Notes: generated from the sequence alone by a model not told the origin. DNA of 64,000 bases from Prevotellaceae bacterium UBA2852 (GCA_002350855.1 DEFM01000001.1:7762-71761), one strand, 5' to 3'; positions 26,464 through 36,435 are shown, counted from the stretch's first letter. Numbers and translations: made by a program.

Positions 26464-26919
26464 ATGCAAAATACAATAATACGACAACTAAGGATAGCAT
26501 TTTACATATCAATAGCATGTATAGTTGCTACTTTCTGCTTAGGAGAGTTGGATGTGATTCCCAACGGACTTTATACCAGTTCCGATAATCAGGAGATGGA
26601 ATATACCTACAGTGTCATTTGTACATTACTGCTGTTGTTGTCTGTCCCTGTGACGGTGCAGTGGGTGGGCAAGCGTTTGCAAAGCAGACAGGCAAATATG
26701 TCTGATGAGGATGCGCTGTCTCTTTTCCGTCGTTATTGTCTGATAAGACTTGCCGTTTGGACAATTGTGTCGATATTCTGTGTAGTTACATATTTCCTGA
26801 CAATGTCGACTACAGGTACTTTATGTGCTGCCATCACTTTGTTGTTTATTGTCATTTATTGTTGGCCGACGGAGAAAAAAGTTGAAGATTACTTAACGGT
26901 AACTGATTCAGAGGAATGA
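26464..26919 (+). CDS. Small membrane protein of unknown function
   Basis: A 151-residue protein with four membrane helices (about 11-28, 44-64, 91-112, 118-134) and an acidic C-terminus. Between helices two and three lies a soluble loop with SDEDALSLFRRYC. The stop codon overlaps the glycosyltransferase start (ATGA), so the two are translationally coupled. No family function is known to me. Confidence 0.78.
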   Translation: MQNTIIRQLRIAFYISIACIVATFCLGELDVIPNGLYTSSDNQEMEYTYSVICTLLLLLSVPVTVQWVGKRLQSRQANMSDEDALSLFRRYCLIRLAVWTIVSIFCVVTYFLTMSTTGTLCAAITLLFIVIYCWPTEKKVEDYLTVTDSEE

Positions 26920-28151
26920 AACTGTCAATAGTCATAGTTAATTATAACGTAAAGTATTATCTCCATCAGTGTCTTATGTCTGTGGAGAAGGCTATGCGTA
27001 ACTTTACCTGTGATGTGATTGTTGTTGACAATTGCAGTAGTGACGGTTCGGTGGAATTTCTTCGCAAAATGCATCCCTGCGTCCGTTTCATAGAGAATAG
27101 TGAGAATCAAGGCTATGCTTGTGCAAACAATATCGCGATAAGGGAATCTAACAGTGATTATGTCCTTTTGCTCAATCCCGATACAATAATCACGGAAGAG
27201 ACTCTAGCTTCGTGTCTCGCCTTCATGGATGAGCATCCTAAGGCAGGAGTCTTGGGCCTGAAGATGTTGAAGGAAAATGGCACCTTTGCTCTTGAGTCGA
27301 GACGTGGAGTACCTACTCCTTCAACGGCATTTTACAAGATGTGCGGCTTGACTTCTCTTTTTCCAAAGAGCCGCATGTTCGGCAAATACTATATGCAATA
27401 TCTTGACAAGGAAGAAGTCAATCGTATAGAAATTGTCAGCGGGGCATTTGCTTTCCTACGTCGCCAGTGTCTCAATGAGACAGGCTATCTCGATGAGGAC
27501 TTCTTTATGTATGGTGAAGATATTGACCTTTCGTATAGAATCCTTAAAAGAGGGTGGGAGAATTATTATCTGCCAACACCGATCCTGCATTATAAGGGTG
27601 AAAGCACACAGAAGAGCAGCTATCGTTATGTGTATCGTTTCTACAATGCTATGCTTATATTCTTCAATAAGCACTATGGTCATTACAGCATTCTGTTCTC
27701 TCTTCCGGTTAAAGGGGCTATTCTTGCAAAGGGATGCATGGAATACATCCACATGAAGCTGCACAAATGCAAATCCATTAAGAACGAACAAGACAAATAT
27801 CTGCGAAAACATCAATGTGTGTATGTTGGCAATGCAACCGATTACGAAGCTGTTTCCGGCATTATGACCAATAAGGTCGCAGACATCCGGCATATTGAGT
27901 ATTCCGATCAAGACTCCGTCGAAGTTCAGGCAAACCGCATAATGACTCTTTTGAGTTCTTCATGCCTTTCGTATGTTGTCGTAAATATCGAGGATTGCAA
28001 TATAGGGCAGACATTGGTGCTGATGCAGCAAATGGCAAATTATGTGGAAGCTCTTCCACGCAAGCAGCGCAAGCATGTCTCAATTCCCAAATTGGCAACT
28101 TATATGCCTTCTTTACAGAAAGTTATTACGTCTAAACATATATTTGAATAG
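26916..28151 (+). CDS. Glycosyltransferase family 2
   Basis: A 411-residue GT-A fold enzyme. The N-terminus MKLSIVIVNYNVKYYLHQCL and VIVVDNCSSDGSVEFLR are classic GT2 motifs; LLLNPDTIITEETLA carries the DxD-like metal site (NPD), and GYLDEDFFMYGEDIDLSYRI is the acceptor/catalytic region seen in rhamnosyltransferase-like enzymes. The C-terminal 130 residues (from about 290) form an extra domain, possibly nucleotide-binding (YVGNATDYEAVSGIM). It should add a sugar to a lipid-linked or cell-surface glycan on the cytoplasmic side. Donor and acceptor cannot be told; no other glycan genes adjoin. Confidence 0.9.
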   Translation: MKLSIVIVNYNVKYYLHQCLMSVEKAMRNFTCDVIVVDNCSSDGSVEFLRKMHPCVRFIENSENQGYACANNIAIRESNSDYVLLLNPDTIITEETLASCLAFMDEHPKAGVLGLKMLKENGTFALESRRGVPTPSTAFYKMCGLTSLFPKSRMFGKYYMQYLDKEEVNRIEIVSGAFAFLRRQCLNETGYLDEDFFMYGEDIDLSYRILKRGWENYYLPTPILHYKGESTQKSSYRYVYRFYNAMLIFFNKHYGHYSILFSLPVKGAILAKGCMEYIHMKLHKCKSIKNEQDKYLRKHQCVYVGNATDYEAVSGIMTNKVADIRHIEYSDQDSVEVQANRIMTLLSSSCLSYVVVNIEDCNIGQTLVLMQQMANYVEALPRKQRKHVSIPKLATYMPSLQKVITSKHIFE

Positions 28152-28191
28152 TAATTATTAATCCAACGAAACTTAAACTTTTTATATAACT

Positions 28192-29061
28192 ATGACACAA
28201 GAATCTACAGTTTTACGCATAGCCGTACAGTCGAAAGGCCGTCTGTACGAGGATACAATGGCTCTGCTTCAGGAAGCAGGAGTAAAGGTTGGTGCGGGCA
28301 AGCGAACTTTGCTCGTCCAGGCAACAAACTTTCCTCTTGAAGTGCTTTATCTGCGTGATGACGATATTCCTCAGACGGTAGCTAACGGTGTTGCTGATGT
28401 CGGTATCGTCGGTGAGAACGAATTTGCCGAACGAGGCGAGGATGCAGCCATTGTGCGTCGTCTCGGTTTCAGCCGTTGCCGTCTTTCGCTCGCCATTCCC
28501 AAGGCTTTGGAATATACAGGAGTGGAGTGGCTCGAAGGCAAGAAAATTGCCACCTCCTATCCTAATATCCTCAGTCGTTTCCTTAAAGAGAAGGGAGTGC
28601 ATACACATGTTCATGTGATTCAGGGTTCTGTGGAGATTGCCCCTGGTATAGGTTTGGCAGACGGTATTTTCGATATTGTCAGCAGTGGCGGCACACTTGT
28701 AAGCAATAACCTTAAGGAGGTTGAGACTGTGATGAAGAGTGAGGCATTGCTTATCGGCTATAAGGATCTGTCGGCAGACAAGCAGGCAATTCTCGACGAG
28801 CTGCTTTTCCGTATCGAAGCTGTAAAGGCTGCAGAGGACAAGAAATACGTACTGATGAATGCGCCTACAGAGCGTGTCAAGGAAATTATCGGTGTGCTTC
28901 CTGGTATTAAGAGTCCTACTGTCATGCCTCTGGCTACAGAGGGGTGGAGTAGCATCCATACCGTTCTCGATGAAAAGCGATTCTGGGAAATAATCGGTCA
29001 GCTCAAAGCCTTAGGTGCTGAGGGCATTCTTGTATTACCTATAGAGAAGATGATTCTATGA
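28192..29061 (+). CDS. hisG: ATP phosphoribosyltransferase, long form
   Basis: A 289-residue HisG of the long, hexameric, self-regulated type. The N-terminus has VLRIAVQSKGRLYEDTM; the PRPP-binding loop is GLADGIFDIVSSGGTL (about 157-172); the C-terminal ACT-like domain (about 215-289, with PTVMPLATEGWSSIHTV) binds histidine for feedback inhibition, so no HisZ is needed. It catalyses the first step of histidine synthesis from PRPP and ATP. It overlaps hisD by 4 nt. No histidine leader peptide or T-box is evident in the short gap before it. Confidence 0.96.
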   Translation: MTQESTVLRIAVQSKGRLYEDTMALLQEAGVKVGAGKRTLLVQATNFPLEVLYLRDDDIPQTVANGVADVGIVGENEFAERGEDAAIVRRLGFSRCRLSLAIPKALEYTGVEWLEGKKIATSYPNILSRFLKEKGVHTHVHVIQGSVEIAPGIGLADGIFDIVSSGGTLVSNNLKEVETVMKSEALLIGYKDLSADKQAILDELLFRIEAVKAAEDKKYVLMNAPTERVKEIIGVLPGIKSPTVMPLATEGWSSIHTVLDEKRFWEIIGQLKALGAEGILVLPIEKMIL

Positions 29062-30353
29062 AAATAATTGAATATCCGGCACAATCCGTCTGGGAGGAAA
29101 TCGCAGAACGTCCGCATCGCTCCCAGCAGGAATTGCAGGCTACAGTTCAGACTGTGCTCGACGATATCCGTGCCAATGGCGATGAGGCGGTTCGCAGATA
29201 CGAGTTTAAGTTCGACCATGTGCAGCTCTCAGATTTGCAGGTTTCTGAGGTAGAGATGGATGAAGCAGAACGCATGGTTTCTCCTCAGCTGAAAGAAGCT
29301 ATAGAGCTGGCACATCAGAATATCGAGCGCTTTCATGCAGCCCAGCGTTTTGAAGGCAAGCCTGTCGAAACACAGAAAGGTGTAGTATGCTGGCAGAAGG
29401 CTGTGGCTATAGAGCGTGTGGGACTGTATATCCCTGGTGGAACAGCACCGCTTTTCTCCACCGTTCTTATGCTCGCTACTCCTGCCCGCATTGCCGGCTG
29501 TCGCGACATAGTTCTTTGCTCTCCTCCTAACAGCGAAGGAAGACTCAATCCTGCCATCCTTGTTGCTGCTCGTGTGGCTGGGGTTAGCAGGATCTTCAAG
29601 ATTGGTGGTGTTCAGGCCATAGGCGCCATGGCTTATGGTACTGAGAGCGTTCCTCGAGTATATAAGATTTTTGGTCCTGGAAATCAGTTTGTTATGGCTG
29701 CCAAACAGGCTGTGTCGCTTCACGATGCTGCAATAGACATGCCTGCAGGTCCGTCCGAAGTTGCTGTAATTGCAGACGATAAATCCAATCCTCAGTTTGT
29801 AGCGGCAGATTTGCTCTCGCAGGCTGAGCATGGCATAGACAGCCAGGTGATACTTATCAGCACAAGCCGCTCTTTGTTGGCTCGGGTGGAGCAGGAACTG
29901 GACATCCAGCTCTCACAGCTGCCTCGTGCCGAAATGGCTCGGAAGGCACTTGATAACAGCCGATTTGTACTTGTTCACGATACTGATGAGGCCATTGCCC
30001 TCTCCAATGCATACGCTCCCGAGCATCTTATCATCGCGACAGAAGACTACGAACGTCTTGCCTCAAAGGTGGTAAATGCAGGTAGTGTGTTCCTCGGTCC
30101 TTACTCCTGCGAGAGTGCCGGCGATTATGCTTCGGGCACCAACCACACCCTTCCTACCAGCGGCTATGCCCGTGCCTACAGCGGAGTGTCGCTCGATAGC
30201 TTCATTCGCAAGATCACATTCCAGAATCTCTCAGCCGACGGCATTCGCTCCATAGGCTCAGCCGTTGAGACTATGGCTTCTGCGGAGATGCTCGATGCCC
30301 ACGCCCGTGCAATGACTTACCGACTTACTCGCATAAATGCGAAAAATCTTTAG
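29058..30353 (+). CDS. hisD: Histidinol dehydrogenase
   Basis: A 431-residue enzyme, near the usual 430. It oxidises histidinol to histidine in two NAD-dependent steps. Motifs include VERVGLYIPGGTAPLFSTVL (nucleotide region), FGPGNQFVMAAK, DMPAGPSEVAVIAD, and the zinc and catalytic residues in LLSQAEHGIDSQVIL and NAYAPEHLII; SAGDYASGTNHTLPTSGYAR is the conserved end of the active site. Starts inside the hisG stop (ATGA). Confidence 0.96.
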   Translation: MKIIEYPAQSVWEEIAERPHRSQQELQATVQTVLDDIRANGDEAVRRYEFKFDHVQLSDLQVSEVEMDEAERMVSPQLKEAIELAHQNIERFHAAQRFEGKPVETQKGVVCWQKAVAIERVGLYIPGGTAPLFSTVLMLATPARIAGCRDIVLCSPPNSEGRLNPAILVAARVAGVSRIFKIGGVQAIGAMAYGTESVPRVYKIFGPGNQFVMAAKQAVSLHDAAIDMPAGPSEVAVIADDKSNPQFVAADLLSQAEHGIDSQVILISTSRSLLARVEQELDIQLSQLPRAEMARKALDNSRFVLVHDTDEAIALSNAYAPEHLIIATEDYERLASKVVNAGSVFLGPYSCESAGDYASGTNHTLPTSGYARAYSGVSLDSFIRKITFQNLSADGIRSIGSAVETMASAEMLDAHARAMTYRLTRINAKNL

Positions 30354-30397
30354 AAAATCTTAAGGAAAATCTCAGAAAATCCTTATAAATCCTAAAA

Positions 30398-30429
30398 ATC
30401 CAGCGCTTCAGCGCGATGATAGAGCTCAA
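30398..30429. repeat. Dispersed repeat family D copy (CAGCGCTTCAGCGCG core)
   Basis: A 32-bp element with a GCGC-TTCA-GCGC hairpin core, repeated at 38756-38787 with two mismatches. It ends in ATGAT-GA-CTCAA, so its internal ATG (30416) only looks like a hisC start. Confidence 0.75.
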
Positions 30430-30433
30430 TACA

Positions 30434-31471
30434 ATGAAACCACTTGAATCTCTGGTTCGCCCCAATATCTGGGCTTTGAAACCCTATAGCAGTGCTCGTG
30501 ACGAATATGCAGGTCATGATGCACATGTGTTCCTCGATGCAAACGAGAGTCCCTATAATCAACCCTACAACCGCTATCCCGATCCGCTGCAGCGTGAGCT
30601 TAAGGCTGCGCTTGCTCCGCTCAAGGGAGTAACGCCTGAGCAGATGTTCTTCGGAAACGGTAGCGATGAGGCCATCGACCTCATGTATCGTGTGTTCTGT
30701 GAACCCGGCAGGGACAATGTCGTCAGCATCGACCCTACTTACGGCATGTATAAGGTGTGTGCCGATATCAATGGGGTGGAGTATCGCAGTGTGATGCTTG
30801 CAGATAATTTCCAGTTGCCTGTAGATGCATTGCTTAAGGCTTGTGACAACCGCACCAAACTGATTTTCCTTTGCTCTCCCAACAATCCCACCGGCAACAG
30901 TTTTGTGCGTGCCGATATCGAACGTGTCATTCGTGAGTTCAGCGGAATAGTGATAGTTGACGAGGCTTACAGCGAGTTCAGTCAGCAGCGTCCGTTCCGG
31001 CTCGACTTGGCACACTATCCCAATCTTGTGGTTCTCAACACCTTCTCCAAGGCTTGGGGCTGTGCAGCCATACGTTTGGGTATGGCATTCGCAAGTCCTG
31101 AAATCATATCCATCATGAATAAGGTGAAATATCCTTACAATGTGAACAAACTCACTCAGGAGAAAGCACTTGAGATGCTCTCCGATGTCACCATTCAGCA
31201 TCAGCGGCTGATACTTGTGCTCGAAGCACGTGAAGCATTGATGCAGGCATTTTCAGAGCTACCTATATGCGAGAAGGTCTTCCCCAGCGATGCCAATTTC
31301 TTCCTTGCCCGAGTCAAGGATGCCAATCGAGTGTACAACTATCTGGTCGAACGTGGCATCATAGTTCGCAATCGCAGCAAGGTCACACTTTGCAACGACT
31401 GTCTTCGCATCACCATCGGTACTCGTGACGAGGACGAACAATTACTTAAAGCATTGAGAAACTATGAATAA
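30434..31471 (+). CDS. hisC: Histidinol-phosphate aminotransferase
   Basis: A 345-residue fold-type I PLP enzyme converting imidazole acetol phosphate to histidinol phosphate with glutamate. Motifs are [61 protein letters not shown] and the PLP lysine in [15 protein letters not shown]. The start [20 protein letters not shown] at 30434 is chosen over 30416, because the earlier ATG is part of a dispersed repeat that also occurs away from any gene start. It overlaps hisB by 8 nt. Confidence 0.94.
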   Translation: MKPLESLVRPNIWALKPYSSARDEYAGHDAHVFLDANESPYNQPYNRYPDPLQRELKAALAPLKGVTPEQMFFGNGSDEAIDLMYRVFCEPGRDNVVSIDPTYGMYKVCADINGVEYRSVMLADNFQLPVDALLKACDNRTKLIFLCSPNNPTGNSFVRADIERVIREFSGIVIVDEAYSEFSQQRPFRLDLAHYPNLVVLNTFSKAWGCAAIRLGMAFASPEIISIMNKVKYPYNVNKLTQEKALEMLSDVTIQHQRLILVLEAREALMQAFSELPICEKVFPSDANFFLARVKDANRVYNYLVERGIIVRNRSKVTLCNDCLRITIGTRDEDEQLLKALRNYE

Positions 31472-32558
31472 CGAACAGTCTAATCAAACTATTCCCCATC
31501 CTCTTCTCTTCATCGACCGCGACGGCACCATCCTTCGCGAACCCGCTGATGAGCAGATAGACAGTTACGAGAAATTCCGTTTCCTGCCCGGCGTCATCCG
31601 TAATCTCCATTTCCTTCGCACCCATACTGACTTCAAGTTCATCATGGTGAGCAATCAGGACGGACTGGGCACCGACAGCTATCCAGAGGCAGATTTCTGG
31701 TCTACTCACAATCTCATGCTTCAGACCCTTCACGACGAAGGCATAGATTTCGACGCCATCCACATCGACCGTTCCTTCCCCGAAGATAATCTGCCTACCC
31801 GCAAGCCAGGCACAGCCATGCTGACCGAGTATATGCAGGGAGACTATGATCTTGCCAATTCCTATGTCATCGGTGACCGCCCCACGGATGCCAAGCTGGC
31901 AGAGAACCTCGGCTGCAAGTCGCTTATCCTAAGCGAGACAATGGATTGGGACAGAATCACCCAGATACTCTTTGCCGGTGAACGCACAGCCAGTGTGCGC
32001 CGCACCACTCGGGAGACCGACATAGACATCTGGCTCAATCTCGACGGCACAGGGCAGTGCGACATCAGCACCGGTCTGGGCTTCTTCGACCACATGCTTG
32101 AGCAGATTGCCCATCATGGAGGTGCAGATCTCCGCGTCAAGGTAAAGGGAGATCTCCATGTCGACGAGCACCACACCATTGAGGACACAGGCATTGCCCT
32201 TGGAGAATGTTTGCTCAAGGCGCTTGGCGACAAGCGCGGCATAGAGCGCTATGGGTTCTGCCTGCCTATGGACGACTGTCTCGCCTCCGTGGCACTCGAT
32301 TTCGGAGGACGCTCATGGCTGGTATGGGATGCCCAGTTCTGCCGTGAACGCATAGGCGATGTACCCACGGAGATGTTCCTTCATTTCTTTAAGAGTCTCA
32401 GTGATGCCGCCCGCATGAACCTCAACATCAAGGCTGAGGGCAGCAACGAGCACCACAAGATAGAAGGCATCTTCAAAGCCTTCGCCCGCAGCCTCCGTGC
32501 TGCCGTCCGTCGTGACATCTACAAATACCAACTCCCTTCCAGCAAAGGAATGTTGTAA
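31464..32558 (+). CDS. hisB: Bifunctional histidinol-phosphatase/imidazoleglycerol-phosphate dehydratase
   Basis: A 364-residue fusion. The N-terminal HAD phosphatase (about 1-170) has [14 protein letters not shown] (nucleophile DxD) and [16 protein letters not shown]; no zinc-loop Cys cluster of the E. coli type is obvious. The C-terminal IGPD domain (about 175-364) has [28 protein letters not shown] and [17 protein letters not shown], the manganese-binding His/Glu sets. It performs two steps of histidine synthesis. It completes a compact hisGDCB operon; hisH/A/F/I are not in the window. Confidence 0.96.
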   Translation: MNNEQSNQTIPHPLLFIDRDGTILREPADEQIDSYEKFRFLPGVIRNLHFLRTHTDFKFIMVSNQDGLGTDSYPEADFWSTHNLMLQTLHDEGIDFDAIHIDRSFPEDNLPTRKPGTAMLTEYMQGDYDLANSYVIGDRPTDAKLAENLGCKSLILSETMDWDRITQILFAGERTASVRRTTRETDIDIWLNLDGTGQCDISTGLGFFDHMLEQIAHHGGADLRVKVKGDLHVDEHHTIEDTGIALGECLLKALGDKRGIERYGFCLPMDDCLASVALDFGGRSWLVWDAQFCRERIGDVPTEMFLHFFKSLSDAARMNLNIKAEGSNEHHKIEGIFKAFARSLRAAVRRDIYKYQLPSSKGML

Positions 32559-32586
32559 ACCTCTTCACTTGATTTCCTCACCCTAT

Positions 32587-34359
32587 ATGGAAGTGATGGG
32601 GTTGACCAAGAGGATTGGCGACCGCATCCTATTTCACGATATCTCGTTCACTATAAATGAACGGGAACATGTTGGTTTGATTGCCAAGAACGGAACAGGA
32701 AAGTCAACGTTGTTGAGTATTATTGCAGGGCGAGAAGGCTATGATGGTGGTAAGATAGTTTTTCGTCGTGACCTAAAAATAGGTTATCTTGAACAGACTC
32801 CGGAATACGATGGCGACTTGACAGTAGGCCAGCTATGCAATAATGATGAAATAACAGGGACTGACGATGACCGAAAGCTTAGAATTAGGCAGATTCTCAC
32901 TCAACTGAATATCACTGATTTTGAGCAGCAGATTAAGCATCTGTCTGGTGGAATGGTAAAGCGTATTGCGTTGGCTCAAGTACTTGAAGGCGATCCGGAT
33001 TTACTGATTCTCGATGAACCAACCAACCATCTCGATGTTGAGATGATAGAATGGCTGGAGAAATATCTTGCAAAATCTTCCAAGAGTATTCTTATGGTTA
33101 CACACGATCGCTATTTCCTTGATCGTGTATGCAACAATATCATCGAGATGGACGACTCCACCATCTATTCCTATCAAGGTAATTACGCCTATTACCTGCA
33201 ACGCCGTGAGGAACGTATGGCTCAACTCTCTCAAACAATAGAACGTGCTAACAATCTCTATCGTACGGAGTTGGAGTGGATGCGGAGAATGCCACAGGCT
33301 CGCAGTCATAAAGCTCGTTATCGTGAGGAGGCTTTCTATGAATTGGAGAAAGTGGCTAAGCAACGCATCAACGAACAGCGTGTGCGTCTCGAACAGAATA
33401 AAACCTATATCGGCTCAAAAATCTTCGAAGCGCATAATGTGTCGATGGCGTTTGGAGATCATATAATTCTAAATGACTTCAATTATACATTCTCACGCTA
33501 TGAGAAAATGGGTATTGTCGGTGGCAATGGAGTGGGGAAGACAACCTTCATCCGTCTGCTGCTTGGTGAGCTCCAACCTGACAGCGGGAGGTTTGATATT
33601 GGGCAGACAGTACGCTTTGGCTATTATTCGCAATCGGGCTTCTCGTTCCGTGAGGATGAGAAGGTGATTGACGTAGTGCGCGACATTGCAGAATATGTGG
33701 ATATGGGTGGAGGACAGAGATTGACAGCATCGCAATTTCTGCAGTTTTTTCTTTTCGATCCCGAACAGCAATACACCTATGTGAGGAAGTTGAGCGGAGG
33801 AGAACGTCGTCGTCTATATCTCTGTACGGTGCTGATGAGGTCTCCGAATTTCCTTATTCTTGATGAGCCTACTAACGATCTCGATATTATCACTCTTCAG
33901 ATCCTTGAAGAATATCTTCGTGATTTCTGCGGATGCCTTATCGTTGTAAGTCATGACCGCTACTTTATGGATAAGGTGGTGGATCATCTGCTTGTGTTCA
34001 ATGGCAACGGAGAGATAAAGGATTTTCCTGGCAATTACACTCAATATCGTGAATGGAAGCAGCTCCAGCCCAAACCAACCGATGACAGTGATGCCAAGAA
34101 AGCAGAACAGGCTGAAGAGAAGAAAGCCCAGCGCAATGCTAATCGCCAGCGACGTCTTTCATTCAAGGAAAAGCGAGAAATGGAGCAGCTCGAAGTTGAA
34201 ATAGAGCAACTTGAGGCTGAGAAAAAGCAGATAGAAGATGCTCTTAGCAGCGGCACTATTTCCGTGGAAGCTATCACAGAGATGTCGAAACGTCTGCCCG
34301 TCCTTATTGCAGAACTTGACGAGAAATCCATGCGCTGGCTCGAACTCAGCGATGTGTAA
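32587..34359 (+). CDS. ABC-F family ATPase (Uup-like)
   Basis: A 590-residue protein with two ABC domains and no membrane segments. Domain 1 has Walker A KNGTGKST, signature LSGGMVKR and Walker B LLILDEPTNHLDVE; domain 2 has GGNGVGKTT, LSGGERRR and FLILDEPTNDLD. An interdomain linker (about 230-300) with YRTELEWMRRMPQARSHKA is the ribosome-contact arm. The C-terminal 90 residues are a charged coiled coil (EMEQLEVEIEQLEAEKKQIE), as in Uup. ABC-F proteins act on ribosomes; Uup affects ribosome maturation and DNA. The ATG at 32587 is 28 bp after hisB; an earlier in-frame ATG lies inside hisB and is rejected. Confidence 0.92.
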   Translation: MEVMGLTKRIGDRILFHDISFTINEREHVGLIAKNGTGKSTLLSIIAGREGYDGGKIVFRRDLKIGYLEQTPEYDGDLTVGQLCNNDEITGTDDDRKLRIRQILTQLNITDFEQQIKHLSGGMVKRIALAQVLEGDPDLLILDEPTNHLDVEMIEWLEKYLAKSSKSILMVTHDRYFLDRVCNNIIEMDDSTIYSYQGNYAYYLQRREERMAQLSQTIERANNLYRTELEWMRRMPQARSHKARYREEAFYELEKVAKQRINEQRVRLEQNKTYIGSKIFEAHNVSMAFGDHIILNDFNYTFSRYEKMGIVGGNGVGKTTFIRLLLGELQPDSGRFDIGQTVRFGYYSQSGFSFREDEKVIDVVRDIAEYVDMGGGQRLTASQFLQFFLFDPEQQYTYVRKLSGGERRRLYLCTVLMRSPNFLILDEPTNDLDIITLQILEEYLRDFCGCLIVVSHDRYFMDKVVDHLLVFNGNGEIKDFPGNYTQYREWKQLQPKPTDDSDAKKAEQAEEKKAQRNANRQRRLSFKEKREMEQLEVEIEQLEAEKKQIEDALSSGTISVEAITEMSKRLPVLIAELDEKSMRWLELSDV

Positions 34360-34544
34360 TCCTTCCCATTCCGCAGTACGCTATCAAGGTTTTGATGAAA
34401 TATAAAGTTTTTTCATCAAAATTTCTCGCTGACAATCAAAGGTTTATAAAAACGCAAATAATGGTTCTTCGCAAACCTAAATACAGTTTTCGCTCCGAAC
34501 TCGCTCTTTTCTGAAGGCTTGGAATCAATTTTCGCAGATGTTTT

Positions 34545-34576
34545 TTTGCTGTTTTTGCAAGGAAAGTGTATATTTG
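34545..34576 (+). promoter_or_regulatory. Promoter of the tandem FGE-like gene
   Basis: TTTG (34545-34548), 20-bp spacer, TATATTTG (34569-34576). It predicts a leader of about 70 nt. The remaining 34360-34544 shows no gene. Confidence 0.8.
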
Positions 34577-34654
34577 CAAATTAAACATCTTAATGACCTT
34601 AAACATCGCACTTGGTGAATGATTAAGGTGATCAACGTTTAACAACATTGTAGA

Positions 34655-36256
34655 ATGAAAAGAAGCATTATTACCATGATTGCCTTTTTGTGCTTCGCTA
34701 TTGGAGCACAGGCGCAGTATGATGATTACTACAGCATTATCAATGGTACCAAATACCGCCCCGGTGTGAAGAAGATGGTGGAGAAGGGTGCTTATGTCGA
34801 TGCCTACTACATGCTCCAGATCATCAAGTCAGAGGGTTACTCCATGCCAAATCCTCCTACTGACTACAACAAGTATCTCAAACTCACTACCGAGAAAGTT
34901 ACCGACCAGGTAGTGGAAGACCTGATTCCTTACGACAAGGATACCAAGCCTATTGTGGAGATGGCAGCGTCGATGGGATATAAACCCGCTAAAGATTACC
35001 TCAATCCTTCAGGATACAATATCGGCGGAGGCTCAACATCATCACGTGAGACTTTTACTGTCAAAGGCGTGTCGTTTACAATGATAAGAGTTGAAGGAAA
35101 TGGCGACCCCTATTATATCGGCGAGACAGAAGTTACTCAGGGATTATGGCAGGCTGTAATGGGAAATACAATTAGCGATCAGCGTGATAAGGCTAATACA
35201 AGTTGGAACTTAGGAGCGGTAGGCCAGAATTATCCTATATATTATGTTAATTATGACGACTGTGAACAATTTGTCCGCAGGTTGAGTTCCCTAACTGGTA
35301 AAAACTTCCGCATGCCTTCTGCTGACGAGTGGAAATATGCAGCAAAAGGCGGTAGGTATACTCATAATTATGAACATAGCGGCAGTAACACTGTTGAAGA
35401 AGTCGGTTGGGTGTCAACTAATGGTAATAGTACACAACATGTTGTTAAGATGAAGAAAGCCAATGAACTAGGCTTCTATGATATGAGCGGTAATGTGTGC
35501 GAGTGGACAACTTCGATGCAGAATTCTTACCGCATAGCTCTTGGCGGCAGTTATTATTCCTCAATGAAGATTCAGTCTTTATCTCACAACTACACCTTCA
35601 ATTCTACAGACAGATATGCCAACCTCGGTTTCCGCCTAGCCTTTTCCGACGATAACGGAATCTTCACAGTCAATGGAGTTTCGTTCAGAATGATTAAGGT
35701 TGAAGGAAATGGCAATCCATATTATATCGGTGAGACAGAAGTAACTCAAGGATTATGGCAGGCTGTGATGGGTAACACAATTAGTGATCAGCGTGATAAA
35801 GCTAATACAAGTTGGAGCTTAGGAGCTGTAGGTTCAGATTATCCTATGTATTTTGTTAATTATGACGACTGTGAACAATTCGTCCGCAGGTTGAATTCCC
35901 TTACTGGTAGAAACTTCCGTGTTCCTTCAGAGAGTGAATGGAAATATGCGGCAAAAGGCGGTAGTTATACTCATAATTACGAACATAGCGGCAGTAACAA
36001 TGTAGAAGAGGTTGGTTGGGTGTCTACTAATGGCAATAATACACAACATCTTGTTAAGATGAAGAAGGCCAATGAATTAGGTATTTATGATATGAGCGGT
36101 AATGTGTGTGAGTGGACAAACTCGATGCAGAATTCTTACCGCATAGGTCTTGGCGGAAGTTTTTCTTCCAAAATGGTGATAAATCCTATATCTCATAACT
36201 ACACCTTCGAATCTATAGGTCGCTATAGTAACCTCGGTTTCCGCCTCGCTCTTTAG
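34655..36256 (+). CDS. Secreted protein with two tandem FGE-sulfatase (SUMF1-like) domains
   Basis: A 533-residue exported protein. Signal peptide 1-21 (ending IGAQAQ); residues about 22-130 are a helical region; two FGE/C-type-lectin-like domains follow (about 134-330 and 337-533), each with YYIGETEVTQGLWQAVMGNT, FVRRL.SLTG, EWKYAAKGG, YDMSGNVCEWT and NLGFRLA. Catalytic Cys residues of true formylglycine-generating enzymes (in the GGSYxC region) are missing: here GGSYYSSMKI and GGSFSSKMVI. So it is probably a non-catalytic binding protein, in the periplasm or outside. The two domains are offset by 203 residues and almost identical. Confidence 0.88.
   Translation: MKRSIITMIAFLCFAIGAQAQYDDYYSIINGTKYRPGVKKMVEKGAYVDAYYMLQIIKSEGYSMPNPPTDYNKYLKLTTEKVTDQVVEDLIPYDKDTKPIVEMAASMGYKPAKDYLNPSGYNIGGGSTSSRETFTVKGVSFTMIRVEGNGDPYYIGETEVTQGLWQAVMGNTISDQRDKANTSWNLGAVGQNYPIYYVNYDDCEQFVRRLSSLTGKNFRMPSADEWKYAAKGGRYTHNYEHSGSNTVEEVGWVSTNGNSTQHVVKMKKANELGFYDMSGNVCEWTTSMQNSYRIALGGSYYSSMKIQSLSHNYTFNSTDRYANLGFRLAFSDDNGIFTVNGVSFRMIKVEGNGNPYYIGETEVTQGLWQAVMGNTISDQRDKANTSWSLGAVGSDYPMYFVNYDDCEQFVRRLNSLTGRNFRVPSESEWKYAAKGGSYTHNYEHSGSNNVEEVGWVSTNGNNTQHLVKMKKANELGIYDMSGNVCEWTNSMQNSYRIGLGGSFSSKMVINPISHNYTFESIGRYSNLGFRLAL
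35051..36256 (+). repeat. Internal 609-bp tandem duplication in the FGE-like gene
   Basis: The DNA of domain 1 (from about 35051) recurs from about 35660 with many identical stretches and scattered, mostly silent or conservative changes. This indicates a duplication within one gene that has diverged only moderately, or is kept similar by conversion. Confidence 0.85.
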
Positions 36257-36384
36257 CCCCATAAATTCCTAATAATCCTTTAGATTATTGTTGAGGAGAT
36301 TGGAAGAAACCGACTTATGAATAAAAAGTGAATAAAAATTGAGAAAAAGGGGGATTTAGATTTCGTGGGGTGAGATATAATGTG

Positions 36385-36435
36385 TAAATTTGCATGCTAA
36401 TCGCCGTTTGGGTGATTGGCATGCTTTTCTATTTT
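36385..36435 (+). promoter_or_regulatory. -7 element fused to a long hairpin before mce
   Basis: TAAATTTG (36385-36392; TTTC 20 bp upstream as weak -33) runs straight into a 14-bp inverted repeat, GCATGCTAATCGCC (36392-36405) with GGTGATTGGCATGC (36411-36424), followed by TTTTCTATTTT. The hairpin could be the terminator of the FGE-like gene or the 5' end of the mce transcript. The rest of 36257-36510 shows no gene. Confidence 0.6.

Noticed and set aside
28152..28191. Possible histidine leader peptide or T-box before hisG
   Set aside because: The gap is only 40 bp with no His codon run, no T-box sequence and no terminator/antiterminator pair.
30416..30433. Upstream ATG as the hisC start
   Set aside because: This ATG belongs to a dispersed repeat that also occurs at 38756 outside any start region; the second Met gives the usual HisC N-terminus.
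32497..32586. N-terminal extension of the ABC-F gene
   Set aside because: It overlaps the end of hisB by about 60 bp and shows no similarity to ABC-F N-termini; the ATG at 32587 fits the family.
34655..36256. Active formylglycine-generating enzyme
   Set aside because: The Cys residues needed for copper binding and catalysis are absent in both domains and no sulfatase gene is nearby.
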